NCBI RefSeq assembly: GCF_000452705.1 | Contig: NZ_CP007014.1 | Coordinates: forward strand, 4,651,501-4,715,500 | Length of the DNA stretch: 64,000 nucleotides | Reading direction: 5' to 3' | Source of the DNA: Pseudomonas syringae CC1557 | GTDB taxonomy: Bacteria > Pseudomonadota > Gammaproteobacteria > Pseudomonadales > Pseudomonadaceae | Part shown: piece after piece, positions 17,192 through 25,445 of the stretch | Layout of the letters: every line of letters starts with the position of its first letter | Numbering within the stretch: the first letter of the stretch is position 1 | Program-made: the position numbers and the translations under genes | The notes under the pieces: model-generated | What the model saw: the letters and a program-made list of their open reading frames with translations, nothing else | Databases searched by the model: none | Told to the model about the DNA's origin: nothing

Positions 17192-19077
17192 ATGAATAGC
17201 TGGTTTGCAAACATCAGCGTCAATATGAAGCTGGCCATCGGCTTTGGTCTGGTACTGGTATTCACCGCCATTCTTGCGCTTACTGGCTGGACCAGCATGA
17301 GCGGGCTGATCAAACGCAGCAACTGGATGAGCGACATTACCTCGCTCAATGCACAGTTGACCAAATTGCGGGTGACGCGCCTGCAATACATGGTCGCGGA
17401 TGGCGACGAGAAGGTCGCAGAGACCGTGCAGGTCTCGCTGGATGGTTTCAAGAACTATCAGCAAAAGCTTCTCAGCTCGTTCAAGAGCCCCGAGAACGTG
17501 AAAATGCTTGAGCAACTGGCTGCAGTGATCGCTGACTATCAGCAATCATTGAACAACATGCGCAGCGGCTACAAGGCCAGCACGCTTGCGCGTGACGAGC
17601 TGACCACACATGCAGTGAAAAGCCTGGCGGTGTTTGACCAGCTTCAAACTGAAGTGAAGAACATGGACCCTGCCGATGCCAATCGATTCGATCAGTATCA
17701 GATCGTTACCGATGCCAAGGATGACTTGAGGCTTGCGCGCTACGAAGTCCGTGGCTACACCACCAATGTCACGCCGGAAACAGAGCAGGCAGCCGTCTCG
17801 AAACTGGATGCGGCCGTCAAGGATCTGGACAAGCTCAAGGCAACTTTCAGCGGCATTCAGGCTGATCAGCTGAAGCAGCTGGAAACCTCGCTGCAGGCAT
17901 ACCGTGCAACCCTGCAGAACTTCAAGGTAGCCAACGCCAACATTGCCCAAGCACGTATGGAAATGACCACCCAAGGGCAGGACATCGTCAAGATCAGCGA
18001 GGCCATGTATCAACTGCAACTGGATCGTCGCGATCAGGAAAGCGCACAGGCCCGTACCACACAAATCATCTGTACGCTGCTGGCCATGATCCTCGGCGTT
18101 ATCGCAGCAGTGATCATCACCCGGCAGATCACCCGTCCGCTGAAAGAAACCATGGCCGTGGTCGACCGTATCGCATCCGGTGATCTGACCCAGACCACGG
18201 CGGTAACACGTAGCGACGAGCTGGGCGTGCTGCAGCAAGGCATTCAGCGCATGGGCAGCACGTTGCGTGAATTGATCGGCGGGATTCGCGACAGCGTCGT
18301 GCAAATCGCCAGCGCCGCCGAAGAGTTGTCGGCCGTTACCGAGCAGACCAGCGCAGGCGTCAACAGCCAGAAGGTGGAGACCGATCAGGTGGCCACGGCC
18401 ATGCACGAGATGTCGGCCACTGTGGCAGAAGTCGCGCGCAACGCCGAGCAAGCCTCGCACGCTGCGTCCAACGCTGATCGCGAAGCACGCGATGGCGACA
18501 AGGTAGTGGGAGAGGCTATCGCCCAGATCGAGCGCCTGGCCACAGAAGTGGGTCGTTCGGCCGACGCGATGAATCACCTGGAGCAGGAAAGCGACAAGAT
18601 CGGCAAGGTTATGGACGTGATCAAGGCGGTGGCCGAGCAGCGCGGGCCGGTGAAGCGGGACGTGGTTTTGCCGTGGTTGCCGATGAAGTCCGCGGCCTGG
18701 CTCAGCGTACGCAGCAGTCGACCGTCGAGATCGAAACCCTGGTTGCGGCCCTGCAAAGCGGAACCCGCCAAGTGTCCAGCATCATGCTCAACAGCCGCGA
18801 GCTGACGGTCAGCAGCGTGCAACTGAGCCGCAAGGCTGGTACATCGCTGGGCAGCATTACCCAGACCGTTTCCAGTATTCAGGCCATGAATCAGCAGATC
18901 GCTGCGGCTGCCGAGCAGCAGAGTGCGGTCGCCGAAGAAATCAGTCGCAGCATCGTCAACGTGCGCGATGTGTCCGAGCAAACCGCGTCAGCCAGCGAAG
19001 AAACAGCCGCCTCCAGCGTCGAACTGGCACGCCTCGGTGGTCATTTGCAGACACTGGTCAGCCGCTTCAGGATCTGA
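17192..19077 (+). pseudogene. methyl-accepting chemotaxis protein broken by a 37-nt deletion
   Basis: The gene has a good start (ATG 17192, CGGAGA upstream), a four-helix-bundle ligand domain between two membrane helices, HAMP and the beginning of the signalling domain. After DVIKAVAEQ the frame is lost: the DNA goes directly from the Gln codon into the codons for [17 protein letters not shown] in another frame. The 12 residues [12 protein letters not shown], the receptor tip that contacts CheA and CheW, are missing together with one more base. The correct frame then runs to the stop at 19075-19077. As it stands, translation would run into nonsense and stop at 18805. It is a pseudogene unless the deletion is a sequencing or assembly error. 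Confidence 0.85.
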
Positions 19078-19094
19078 TCGTCAGTCATCACCTT

Positions 19095-19118
19095 CAAGCC
19101 CGGTTTTTACCGGGCTTG
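19095..19118 (+). terminator. hairpin after the broken chemoreceptor gene
   Basis: CAAGCCCGG and CCGGGCTTG enclose TTTTTA. The stem is strong, but no T run follows on the plus strand, so termination efficiency is uncertain. Confidence 0.5.
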
Positions 19119-19335
19119 ATCGTTTCAGAGTCCCACAAAACCAGTTGATACAGGCTTGCCCCGGCGATAGCCAAGCGTAACAGGGCGTTCGACATAGTCA
19201 GCAACGGCAATCTCATCGAACTTGAGCTTACCTGCCAACAGAAAATGACCGGAACATCTCGTTCTTGAGCATCACGCAAGCTGCGATAAACCCGGGACAG
19301 CCTCTGCGCAGGCATCAGCGTCCCCGCCATGACAA

Positions 19336-20100
19336 TCAAGCCTGCGGCGGCTGCCCATTGGATGCAGACAACCCGCCATCCACCGGCAGATTCACACCCG
19401 TCACGAAGCGCGCATCGTCACTGGCCAAAAAGGCGATGACGTCGCCCACATCTTCGGCTTCGCCCGGACGTCCCAGCGGGATGCGCTCCTTGAACTTGGC
19501 CATCAGCGCGTCATCACCCAGCATGTCTTCGGTAAGCTCGCTGCGGGTCAGTGACGGACAGACGGCATTGATACGGACGCCGTCCACGCCATGGTCCATG
19601 GCCAGCGCGCGGGTGAAGTTGGTGATTGCGCCCTTGGCCGCGTTGTAAAAGCTCATACCCCAGTCCCCGCCCAGGCCGGACACCGACGACACATTGATGA
19701 TATTGCCCTTGCTGGCGATCAGCGCCGGCATGGCCGTGCGGGTGCAATAGAATACGCCGTCCAGGTCCACTGACATCAGCGCCTTCCAGTCGTCCACGCC
19801 CAGCTCGGTGACTTTGCCAGACGTCGCGACACCGGCGTTGTTGACCAACACATCAAGGCGGCCAAAGCGTTCGGCCACTTCCTTGAACAGCGCTTCCACA
19901 TCAGTCAGATCGGCGACGTCGGTGGCCCTGATCAAGTGTTCTTCGCCCTCCAGCTGTGCGGCCACTTTGGCAAGTTTCTCGCGATTGCGGCCAACCAATA
20001 CCACGCTCGCGCCTTCTTGAGCGAAACGCTTGGCGGTTGCTTCGCCGATCCCGGAACCTGCGCCTGTGACGACAACGACTTTTTGGGTAAACCGATTCAT
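19336..20100 (-). CDS. short-chain dehydrogenase/reductase (SDR), NAD(P)-dependent
   Basis: The 254-residue classical SDR has the cofactor motif TGAGSGIG near the N-terminus, NNAG in the middle, and the catalytic Ser and YNAAK (Tyr-x3-Lys). The ATG at 20100 has a GGAG site before it; an in-frame extension to 20169 is unlikely to be translated. It is divergent from the OprD porin and uronate genes, so it may act on a sugar or sugar acid of that pathway. Family members include glucose dehydrogenases and acetoin reductases, and the substrate cannot be read from sequence. Confidence 0.85.
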   Translation of the reverse strand: MNRFTQKVVVVTGAGSGIGEATAKRFAQEGASVVLVGRNREKLAKVAAQLEGEEHLIRATDVADLTDVEALFKEVAERFGRLDVLVNNAGVATSGKVTELGVDDWKALMSVDLDGVFYCTRTAMPALIASKGNIINVSSVSGLGGDWGMSFYNAAKGAITNFTRALAMDHGVDGVRINAVCPSLTRSELTEDMLGDDALMAKFKERIPLGRPGEAEDVGDVIAFLASDDARFVTGVNLPVDGGLSASNGQPPQA

Positions 20101-20232
20101 GTAGCAGCTCCAATCAAACAATGGGGTTACCGGGTGGACTGCCGGGGCGTCCACAGCGTTCACTCGCATTTATTTACCCCCGGTTTTGAAGCGCAAAAAC
20201 CAGGTGAATCGGTAAAGCTCCACTAACCCTCG

Positions 20233-20262
20233 TTGACAAAGAACGGCCAGGCTGTAAATAAT
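20233..20262 (+). promoter_or_regulatory. promoter of the OprD-family porin gene
   Basis: TTGACA (20233-20238) and AATAAT (20257-20262) are separated by 18 bases. Layout and spacing equal those of the udh promoter at 21936-21965. The transcript would carry a leader of about 300 bases. Confidence 0.7.
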
Positions 20263-20268
20263 CACGGC

Positions 20269-20283
20269 GGTTGTACGACAACC
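20269..20283. promoter_or_regulatory. candidate GntR/FadR-type operator at the porin promoter
   Basis: GGTTGTACGACAACC has six-base arms around a three-base centre and fits the TNGTNNNACNA consensus of FadR-type GntR repressors exactly. It begins a few bases downstream of the -10 box, where a bound repressor would block transcription. No regulator gene is visible nearby. Confidence 0.65.
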
Positions 20284-20570
20284 TATAACGCCAACAATAA
20301 AAACAACATCGGGGTACGTTCACATGAAGACTTGCGCCTGCTCGCTTGCTCTATCGTTTATTGAAGCTTCGCCCTCGCTGCCTGCCTTGCAGCACTCGAC
20401 ACCCTTCCTGATTCATAGCATTCGCTGACATTCGGCGAGCGGTACTCGGCCGTCTGTCGGTCGAGGCCCTGCCTGTCGACGGGCATCACGCAATCCTCGA
20501 AGGTGTCGGCTGCTGCGCGTGCACGGCCAGAAAAGGGGACAGTTTCAATAAACAAGGGAGCACAACAATA
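20284..20570. other. long 5' leader of the porin gene
   Basis: About 290 bases separate the likely transcription start from the porin ATG. A 34-codon frame (20324-20428) lacks a ribosome site. GC-rich partly self-complementary segments lie around 20430-20500, but no known riboswitch was recognised. Confidence 0.35.
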
Positions 20571-21839
20571 ATGAAATCTCAAATTACCCGTTCACGCATG
20601 CTGCTGGGTGTTGGCGGCATGACGCTGGTTTTCCCGATGCTTGGTATGGCCGAAGGCTTCGTGGACGACACCAAGGCCACGCTCACCCTGCGTAACGCGT
20701 ACTTCAACCGCAACTTTACCAACCCGGCGTTCCCGAACAGCGCGGCGCCGCAGAACAAGGCCGAAGAGTGGACGCAAAGCTTCATTCTGGATGCCAAGTC
20801 CGGATTCACTCAGGGCGTGGTGGGTTTCGGGGTCGATGTGCTGGGCCTGTACTCGGTCAAGCTCGATGGCGGCAAAGGTACCGGCGGCACGCAGTTGCTG
20901 CCCATCCATGACGACGGGCGTCCGGCCGATGATTTCGGGCGTCTGGGCGTGGCAGGCAAGGCGCGGATTTCCAAAACCGAGCTGAAAGTCGGCGAATGGA
21001 TGCCGGTGCTGCCGATCCTGAGATCCGATGACGGTCGCTCGCTGCCGCAGACCTTCCGCGGTGGTCAGGTGACGTCTAAAGAGATCGACGGCCTGACGCT
21101 GTACGGCGGGCAGTTCCGTGGCAACAGCCCGCGCAACGATGCCAGCATGGAAGACATGTCGCTGAACGGACGAGGGGCGTTTACGTCGGACCGCTTCAAT
21201 TTCGGCGGTGGTGAATACGTGTTCAATGAAAAGCGCACTCAGGTGGGCGTCTGGTACTCGGAGTTGCAGGATATCTACCAGCAGCAGTTCTTCAATTTGC
21301 TGCACAGCCAGCCGATAGGCGACTGGACGCTGGGCGCCAACCTCGGTTTCTTTACCGGCAAGGAAGACGGCAACAAACTCGCGGGCGATCTGGACAACAA
21401 GACCGCCTATGCACTGCTCTCGGCCCGTTATGGCGGCAGTACGTTCTATGTCGGGCTGCAGAAGCTGACTGGCGATACGGCGTGGATGCGCGTCAACGGC
21501 ACCAGCGGCGGTACGCTGGCCAACGACAGTTACAACTCCAGCTACGACAACGCCAAAGAGAAGTCCTGGCAGCTGCGCCACGACTACAACTTCGCGGTGC
21601 TTGGAGTACCCGGTCTGACCCTGATGAACCGCTATATCAGCGGCGATAACGTGCACACCGGCACCATCACAGACGGCAAGGAATGGGGGCGCGAATCCGA
21701 ACTGGCCTACACCGTGCAGAGTGGCGCATTCAAGAACCTGAACGTCAAATGGCGTAACTCAACGCTGCGTCGCGATTTCAGTGCGAACGAGTTCGATGAG
21801 AATCGCGTATTCGTCAGCTATCCGATTTCTCTGCTCTGA
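20571..21839 (+). CDS. OprD-family outer-membrane porin
   Basis: The 422-residue protein has a signal peptide ending near GMAEG and continues as a beta-barrel with the OprD hallmarks: FVDDTKATLTLRNAYFNRNF at the start of the barrel, LSARYGGSTFYVG, and a C-terminal strand ending in a hydrophobic residue (SYPISLL). OprD-family porins admit small carboxylates or amino acids. Co-location with uronate catabolism and a TRAP carboxylate transporter suggests hexuronates as substrate. AGGGAG precedes the ATG. Confidence 0.88.
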   Translation: MKSQITRSRMLLGVGGMTLVFPMLGMAEGFVDDTKATLTLRNAYFNRNFTNPAFPNSAAPQNKAEEWTQSFILDAKSGFTQGVVGFGVDVLGLYSVKLDGGKGTGGTQLLPIHDDGRPADDFGRLGVAGKARISKTELKVGEWMPVLPILRSDDGRSLPQTFRGGQVTSKEIDGLTLYGGQFRGNSPRNDASMEDMSLNGRGAFTSDRFNFGGGEYVFNEKRTQVGVWYSELQDIYQQQFFNLLHSQPIGDWTLGANLGFFTGKEDGNKLAGDLDNKTAYALLSARYGGSTFYVGLQKLTGDTAWMRVNGTSGGTLANDSYNSSYDNAKEKSWQLRHDYNFAVLGVPGLTLMNRYISGDNVHTGTITDGKEWGRESELAYTVQSGAFKNLNVKWRNSTLRRDFSANEFDENRVFVSYPISLL

Positions 21840-21935
21840 AACCCTGTGGCGAAGTCTGGCGATCAACGCAGACTTTGCCTTTGTAACCGGCTGTGTCACG
21901 CGATCTATAAAGGCCCGATTTATACCTTGGCCGCG

Positions 21936-21965
21936 TTGACAATCAGCGCATGCGGTGTCGATAAT
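21936..21965 (+). promoter_or_regulatory. promoter of the uronate operon (udh)
   Basis: TTGACA (21936-21941) and GATAAT (21960-21965) are 18 bases apart. The first gene starts at 22018, giving a leader of about 45 bases. Confidence 0.75.
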
Positions 21966-21973
21966 TCGGCAAG

Positions 21974-21985
21974 TCATACGACAAC
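21974..21985. promoter_or_regulatory. candidate operator at the udh promoter
   Basis: TCATACGACAAC shares the nine bases TACGACAAC with the porin operator and differs from TNGTNNNACNA at one position. It starts eight bases after the -10 box, exactly as in the porin promoter. Confidence 0.6.
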
Positions 21986-22017
21986 AGATGACAAAAATAA
22001 CAATCAGGACTTTTCTC

Positions 22018-22845
22018 ATGGCATCGGCTCATACCACCCAAACTCCGTTCAATCGCCTCCTGCTGACAGGTGCGGCAGGTGGCCTGGGCAAAGTATTGCG
22101 CGAGACCCTGCGCCCTTACGCGAAGGTCCTGCGACTTTCCGACATCGCCGAGATGGCGCCTGCCATCGACGACAGTGAAGAAGTTCAGGTCTGCGATCTG
22201 GCCGACAAGCATGCGGTACACCGCCTGATAGAAGGCGTGGACGCGATTCTGCATTTCGGTGGGGTGTCGGTCGAGCGCCCGTTCGAGGAAATCCTCGGAG
22301 CCAATATCTGCGGCGTGTTCCACATCTATGAGGCGGCTCGTCGGCATGGCGTGAAACGCGTGGTCTTCGCCAGCTCCAATCATGTGATCGGTTTCTACAA
22401 GCAGAACGAAACCATCGACGCGCACTCCCCCCGCCGCCCGGACAGTTACTACGGCCTGTCCAAGTCCTACGGCGAAGACATGGCAAGCTTCTACTTTGAT
22501 CGCTACGGCATCGAAACCGTCAGCATCCGTATTGGCTCGTCCTTCCCTGAACCTCAGAACCGCCGAATGATGAGCACCTGGCTGAGCTTTGGCGATCTGA
22601 CCCAACTCATCGAGCGCTCCCTGTATGCGCCGGATGTGGGCCATACCGTGGTTTACGGCGTGTCGGACAACAAGACGGTGTGGTGGGACAACCGCTTCGC
22701 CAGCAAACTGGACTACGTGCCCAAAGACAGCTCGGAACAGTTCCGTGCCAAGGTCGACGCGCAGCCGCTACCGGCAGCCGACGATCCGGCGATGGTCTAT
22801 CAGGGTGGTGCCTTCGTGGCCTCGGGGCCGTTTGGCGACCAATAA
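22018..22845 (+). CDS. udh: uronate dehydrogenase
   Basis: The 275-residue NAD-dependent enzyme oxidises galacturonate or glucuronate at C1 to the aldaro-1,5-lactone. It is an extended SDR: TGAAGGLG near residue 17, the DLAD and FGG segments around the cofactor, and catalytic YYGLSK (Tyr145, Lys149). The length equals that of the characterised P. syringae Udh. I chose the ATG at 22018 because of this match; an open frame upstream to 21955 covers the operator. It is the first gene of an operon with the lactonase and TRAP genes, so product and transporter are made together. Confidence 0.93.
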   Translation: MASAHTTQTPFNRLLLTGAAGGLGKVLRETLRPYAKVLRLSDIAEMAPAIDDSEEVQVCDLADKHAVHRLIEGVDAILHFGGVSVERPFEEILGANICGVFHIYEAARRHGVKRVVFASSNHVIGFYKQNETIDAHSPRRPDSYYGLSKSYGEDMASFYFDRYGIETVSIRIGSSFPEPQNRRMMSTWLSFGDLTQLIERSLYAPDVGHTVVYGVSDNKTVWWDNRFASKLDYVPKDSSEQFRAKVDAQPLPAADDPAMVYQGGAFVASGPFGDQ

Positions 22846-22887
22846 ACATCGCTGCTTCCTTTCAGAAATCCGGAGACACGAATCGTC

Positions 22888-23772
22888 ATGGATGCCGAAC
22901 TGATCGTCGATGCACAAAATGCCACGGGGGAAAGCCCGGTCTGGAGCGTTCGCGACCAGGCACTGTATTGGGTGGATATCCCGGCAGGCCGCCTGTATCG
23001 CTGGACGTGCGCCGATAACACAACGCGCAGCTGGAAAGCGCCACAGATGCTCGCCTGCATTGCCGCCGACCGCCGCGGCGGCTGGATAGCCGGGATGGAA
23101 AGCGGGATATTTCATCTGCAACCCTGCGAAGACGGCAATCTGATCAGCACGCTGTTGGTCTGCGTTGAGCACGCCCGCACAGGTATGCGCTTCAACGATG
23201 GTCGGTGCGACCGGCAAGGCCGTTTCTGGGCCGGCACCATGTTGATGGACATGGCGGCAGGTGCGGTGGTTGGTGCGATGTACCGCTACAGCGCTGGCCA
23301 GAAGACCCTGGATCCGCTGCTCCAGGACTTGATTGTCCCCAACGGTCTGGCTTTCAGCCCAGATGGCAACACGATGTACCTGTCTGACTCACACCCCAAC
23401 GTGCAAAAAATATGGGCCTTCGATTACGACACTGGCAGCGGCACGCCACACAGCCGTCGTTTGTTCGTGGACATGAACCATCACCTGGGCCGCCCCGACG
23501 GCGCGGCAATCGACGCCGACGGCTGTTACTGGATCTGCGGCAACGACGCCGGCCTGATCCATCGCTTCACGCCCAAGGGCAAACTCGACCGTTCACTGGC
23601 CGTGCCAGTGAAAAAACCTGCCATGTGTGCGTTTGGCGGCCCGAACCTGGACACCCTGTTCGTGACCTCCATTCGCCCCGGCGGCGACCTCAGCGACCAG
23701 CCACTCGCCGGTGGTGTATTCGCGTTGCAACCTGGCGTCAAAGGGCTGGAGGAAGCCACGTTCAAAGGCTGA
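22888..23772 (+). CDS. SMP-30/gluconolactonase-family lactonase (uronate pathway)
   Basis: The 294-residue beta-propeller hydrolase shows the SMP-30 metal ligands: Glu15 in GESPVW, Asn103 in RFNDGRCD, Asn152 in PNGLAFSPDG and Asp204 in RPDGAA. It directly follows udh and should open the aldaro-lactone formed by Udh to galactarate or glucarate, as known for the UxuL-type lactonases of pseudomonads. It is cytoplasmic, with no signal peptide. The start has GGAG about 15 bases upstream. Confidence 0.88.
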   Translation: MDAELIVDAQNATGESPVWSVRDQALYWVDIPAGRLYRWTCADNTTRSWKAPQMLACIAADRRGGWIAGMESGIFHLQPCEDGNLISTLLVCVEHARTGMRFNDGRCDRQGRFWAGTMLMDMAAGAVVGAMYRYSAGQKTLDPLLQDLIVPNGLAFSPDGNTMYLSDSHPNVQKIWAFDYDTGSGTPHSRRLFVDMNHHLGRPDGAAIDADGCYWICGNDAGLIHRFTPKGKLDRSLAVPVKKPAMCAFGGPNLDTLFVTSIRPGGDLSDQPLAGGVFALQPGVKGLEEATFKG

Positions 23773-23828
23773 TTGCGCCTTCCGAAAATCCCATCGCTCG
23801 ACCAAAAATAACAACATCGGAGATATCC

Positions 23829-24854
23829 ATGGATTTCAAACGCAAGCTCCTCATCGCAGCACTTCCGCTGGCCTTCTGCATGTCGGGCATGGCCCAGGCA
23901 GAGGTCAAGATCAAGTTCGCCGAGGTCCACCCGGTAGGCTACGCGCCAGTTGTGGCCGAACAGAACATGGGCAAGAAACTCGAAGAGCAATCCAAAGGCG
24001 AGATCAGCTTCAAGATGTACGCGGGCGGCGTACTCGGCTCCGAGAAGGAGGTCGTCGAGCAAGTCCAGAGTGGCGCCGTGCAGATGACCCGCGTCAGCCT
24101 CGGCATCGTTGGCCCGGTCGTGCCAGACGTCAACGTCTTCAATCTGCCGTTCGTGTTCCGTGATCAGGCGCACATGCGCACGATCATCGACGGCGAGATC
24201 GGTCAGGAAATTCTCGACAAGATCACTAATTCGCAATTCAACATGGTCGCCCTGGCCTGGATGGATGGCGGCACCCGCAACCTGTACACGAAGAAACCGG
24301 TACGCCAGATTTCCGACCTCAAAGGCATGAAGATCCGCGTTCAGGGCAACCCGGTGTTCATCGAAACTATCAATGACATGGGCGGCAACGGCATCGCCAT
24401 GGCCACTGGCGAGATATTCAGTGCCCTGCAGACCGGGGTGATTGACGGTGCCGAAAACAACCCGCCCACTTATTTCCAGCACAACCATTACCAGAACGCG
24501 AAGTTCTTCACCATTACCGAACACTTGATCCTGCCCGAGCCGATCGTGATGTCGAAAACCACGTGGGACAAGCTCAACCCAGACCAACAGGTACTGGTGA
24601 AGAAGCTCGCGCGTGAAGCGCAGATGGAAGAGCGCGTGTTGTGGGACAAGTCGTCAGCCGACGCCGAGACCAAACTCAAGGCCGCAGGCGTGGAGTTCAT
24701 TACCCTGACGCCGGAGCAGAAGAAAGCCTTCTATGACGCGACCCAGCCGGTACGCGACAAATTCGGCGCCCCCTACAAGGATCTGATCAGCCGCATCGAA
24801 GCGGTCCAGACCAATCCGGCCCTGGCTGCGAATAACGCCCAAACGGCCCAATAA
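23829..24854 (+). CDS. dctP: TRAP transporter substrate-binding protein (DctP family)
   Basis: The 341-residue protein has a signal peptide (LLIAALPLAFCMSGMAQA) and a DctP domain with the conserved DLKGMKIRVQGNPVF segment, whose Arg binds the carboxylate of the ligand. ATG 23829 is preceded by GGAG. It is followed by the small and large membrane subunits. The position after udh and the lactonase suggests that hexuronates are imported; this is an inference. Confidence 0.92.
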   Translation: MDFKRKLLIAALPLAFCMSGMAQAEVKIKFAEVHPVGYAPVVAEQNMGKKLEEQSKGEISFKMYAGGVLGSEKEVVEQVQSGAVQMTRVSLGIVGPVVPDVNVFNLPFVFRDQAHMRTIIDGEIGQEILDKITNSQFNMVALAWMDGGTRNLYTKKPVRQISDLKGMKIRVQGNPVFIETINDMGGNGIAMATGEIFSALQTGVIDGAENNPPTYFQHNHYQNAKFFTITEHLILPEPIVMSKTTWDKLNPDQQVLVKKLAREAQMEERVLWDKSSADAETKLKAAGVEFITLTPEQKKAFYDATQPVRDKFGAPYKDLISRIEAVQTNPALAANNAQTAQ

Positions 24855-24875
24855 GCCTGTCCGATCAAGCTGCGG

Positions 24876-24895
24876 GAACGAGCACGCGCTCGTTC
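24876..24895 (+). promoter_or_regulatory. intercistronic hairpin between dctP and dctQ
   Basis: GAACGAGC and GCTCGTTC form an 8-bp stem with loop ACGC and no T run. Such hairpins can protect the upstream message and allow more binding protein than membrane protein to be made. Confidence 0.5.
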
Positions 24896-24917
24896 GCCGC
24901 CGCTGTGGTGAGCCTCT

Positions 24918-25445
24918 ATGAAAAGTAATCTGTTGCGCATCAACGACACGATCTATCGCGTCTGTATCGGCATTGCGGGTCTGTCGGTACTGATCATGAC
25001 ACTGATCATTCCCTGGGGCATCTTTGCCCGCTACATCCTCGGCAGTGGTTCCAGTTGGCCGGAACCCACCGCCATTCTGCTGATGGTGGTGTTCACCTTC
25101 TTCGGCGCAGCAGCCAGCTACCGTGCCGGCGCGCACATGGCCGTCTCGATGGCCGTGGACCGCATGCCACAGCAGGTACGCCGCATTGCTGCCGTGGTGG
25201 TGCAGGTTTTGATGGCGATCGTGGCCCTGTTCATGATCTTCAAGGGTTTCAAGTTGTGCGCCACCACCTGGAATCAGTTCGTCGGCGAGCTGCCGTTTCT
25301 GCGCGTGGGCATCTCTTACCTGCCGATTCCCATCGGCGGCATCGTGACCCTGATTTTCGTGCTGGAACGGCTGTTTCTGGGTGACCAGAGTCATCGCGCA
25401 GTGATGCGCTTCGACGTCATTGAAGAAAGCGAAGGTGCCGCATAA
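24918..25445 (+). CDS. dctQ: TRAP transporter small membrane subunit (DctQ family)
   Basis: The 175-residue protein has four hydrophobic segments and the conserved central WPEPTAILLMVVFTFFGAA with the following RAGAHMAVSM. It pairs with the large subunit encoded directly downstream; the dctM ATG starts at the base after its stop. DctQ supports the transport domain of DctM in the inner membrane. Confidence 0.9.
   Translation: MKSNLLRINDTIYRVCIGIAGLSVLIMTLIIPWGIFARYILGSGSSWPEPTAILLMVVFTFFGAAASYRAGAHMAVSMAVDRMPQQVRRIAAVVVQVLMAIVALFMIFKGFKLCATTWNQFVGELPFLRVGISYLPIPIGGIVTLIFVLERLFLGDQSHRAVMRFDVIEESEGAA

Noticed and set aside
19094..19330. A 78-codon minus-strand frame after the SDR gene
   Set aside because: No ribosome site or family resemblance; it runs through the terminator-like hairpin of the opposite gene.
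20324..20428. A 34-codon frame in the porin leader
   Set aside because: No ribosome site, no recognisable peptide; it could be a leader peptide, but nothing supports that.
20592..21656. A 354-codon open frame antisense to the porin
   Set aside because: Same reasoning; the porin is a clear family member with signal peptide.
23526..24587. A 353-codon open frame antisense to dctP
   Set aside because: Antisense to a clear TRAP binding protein; no motif or ribosome site.
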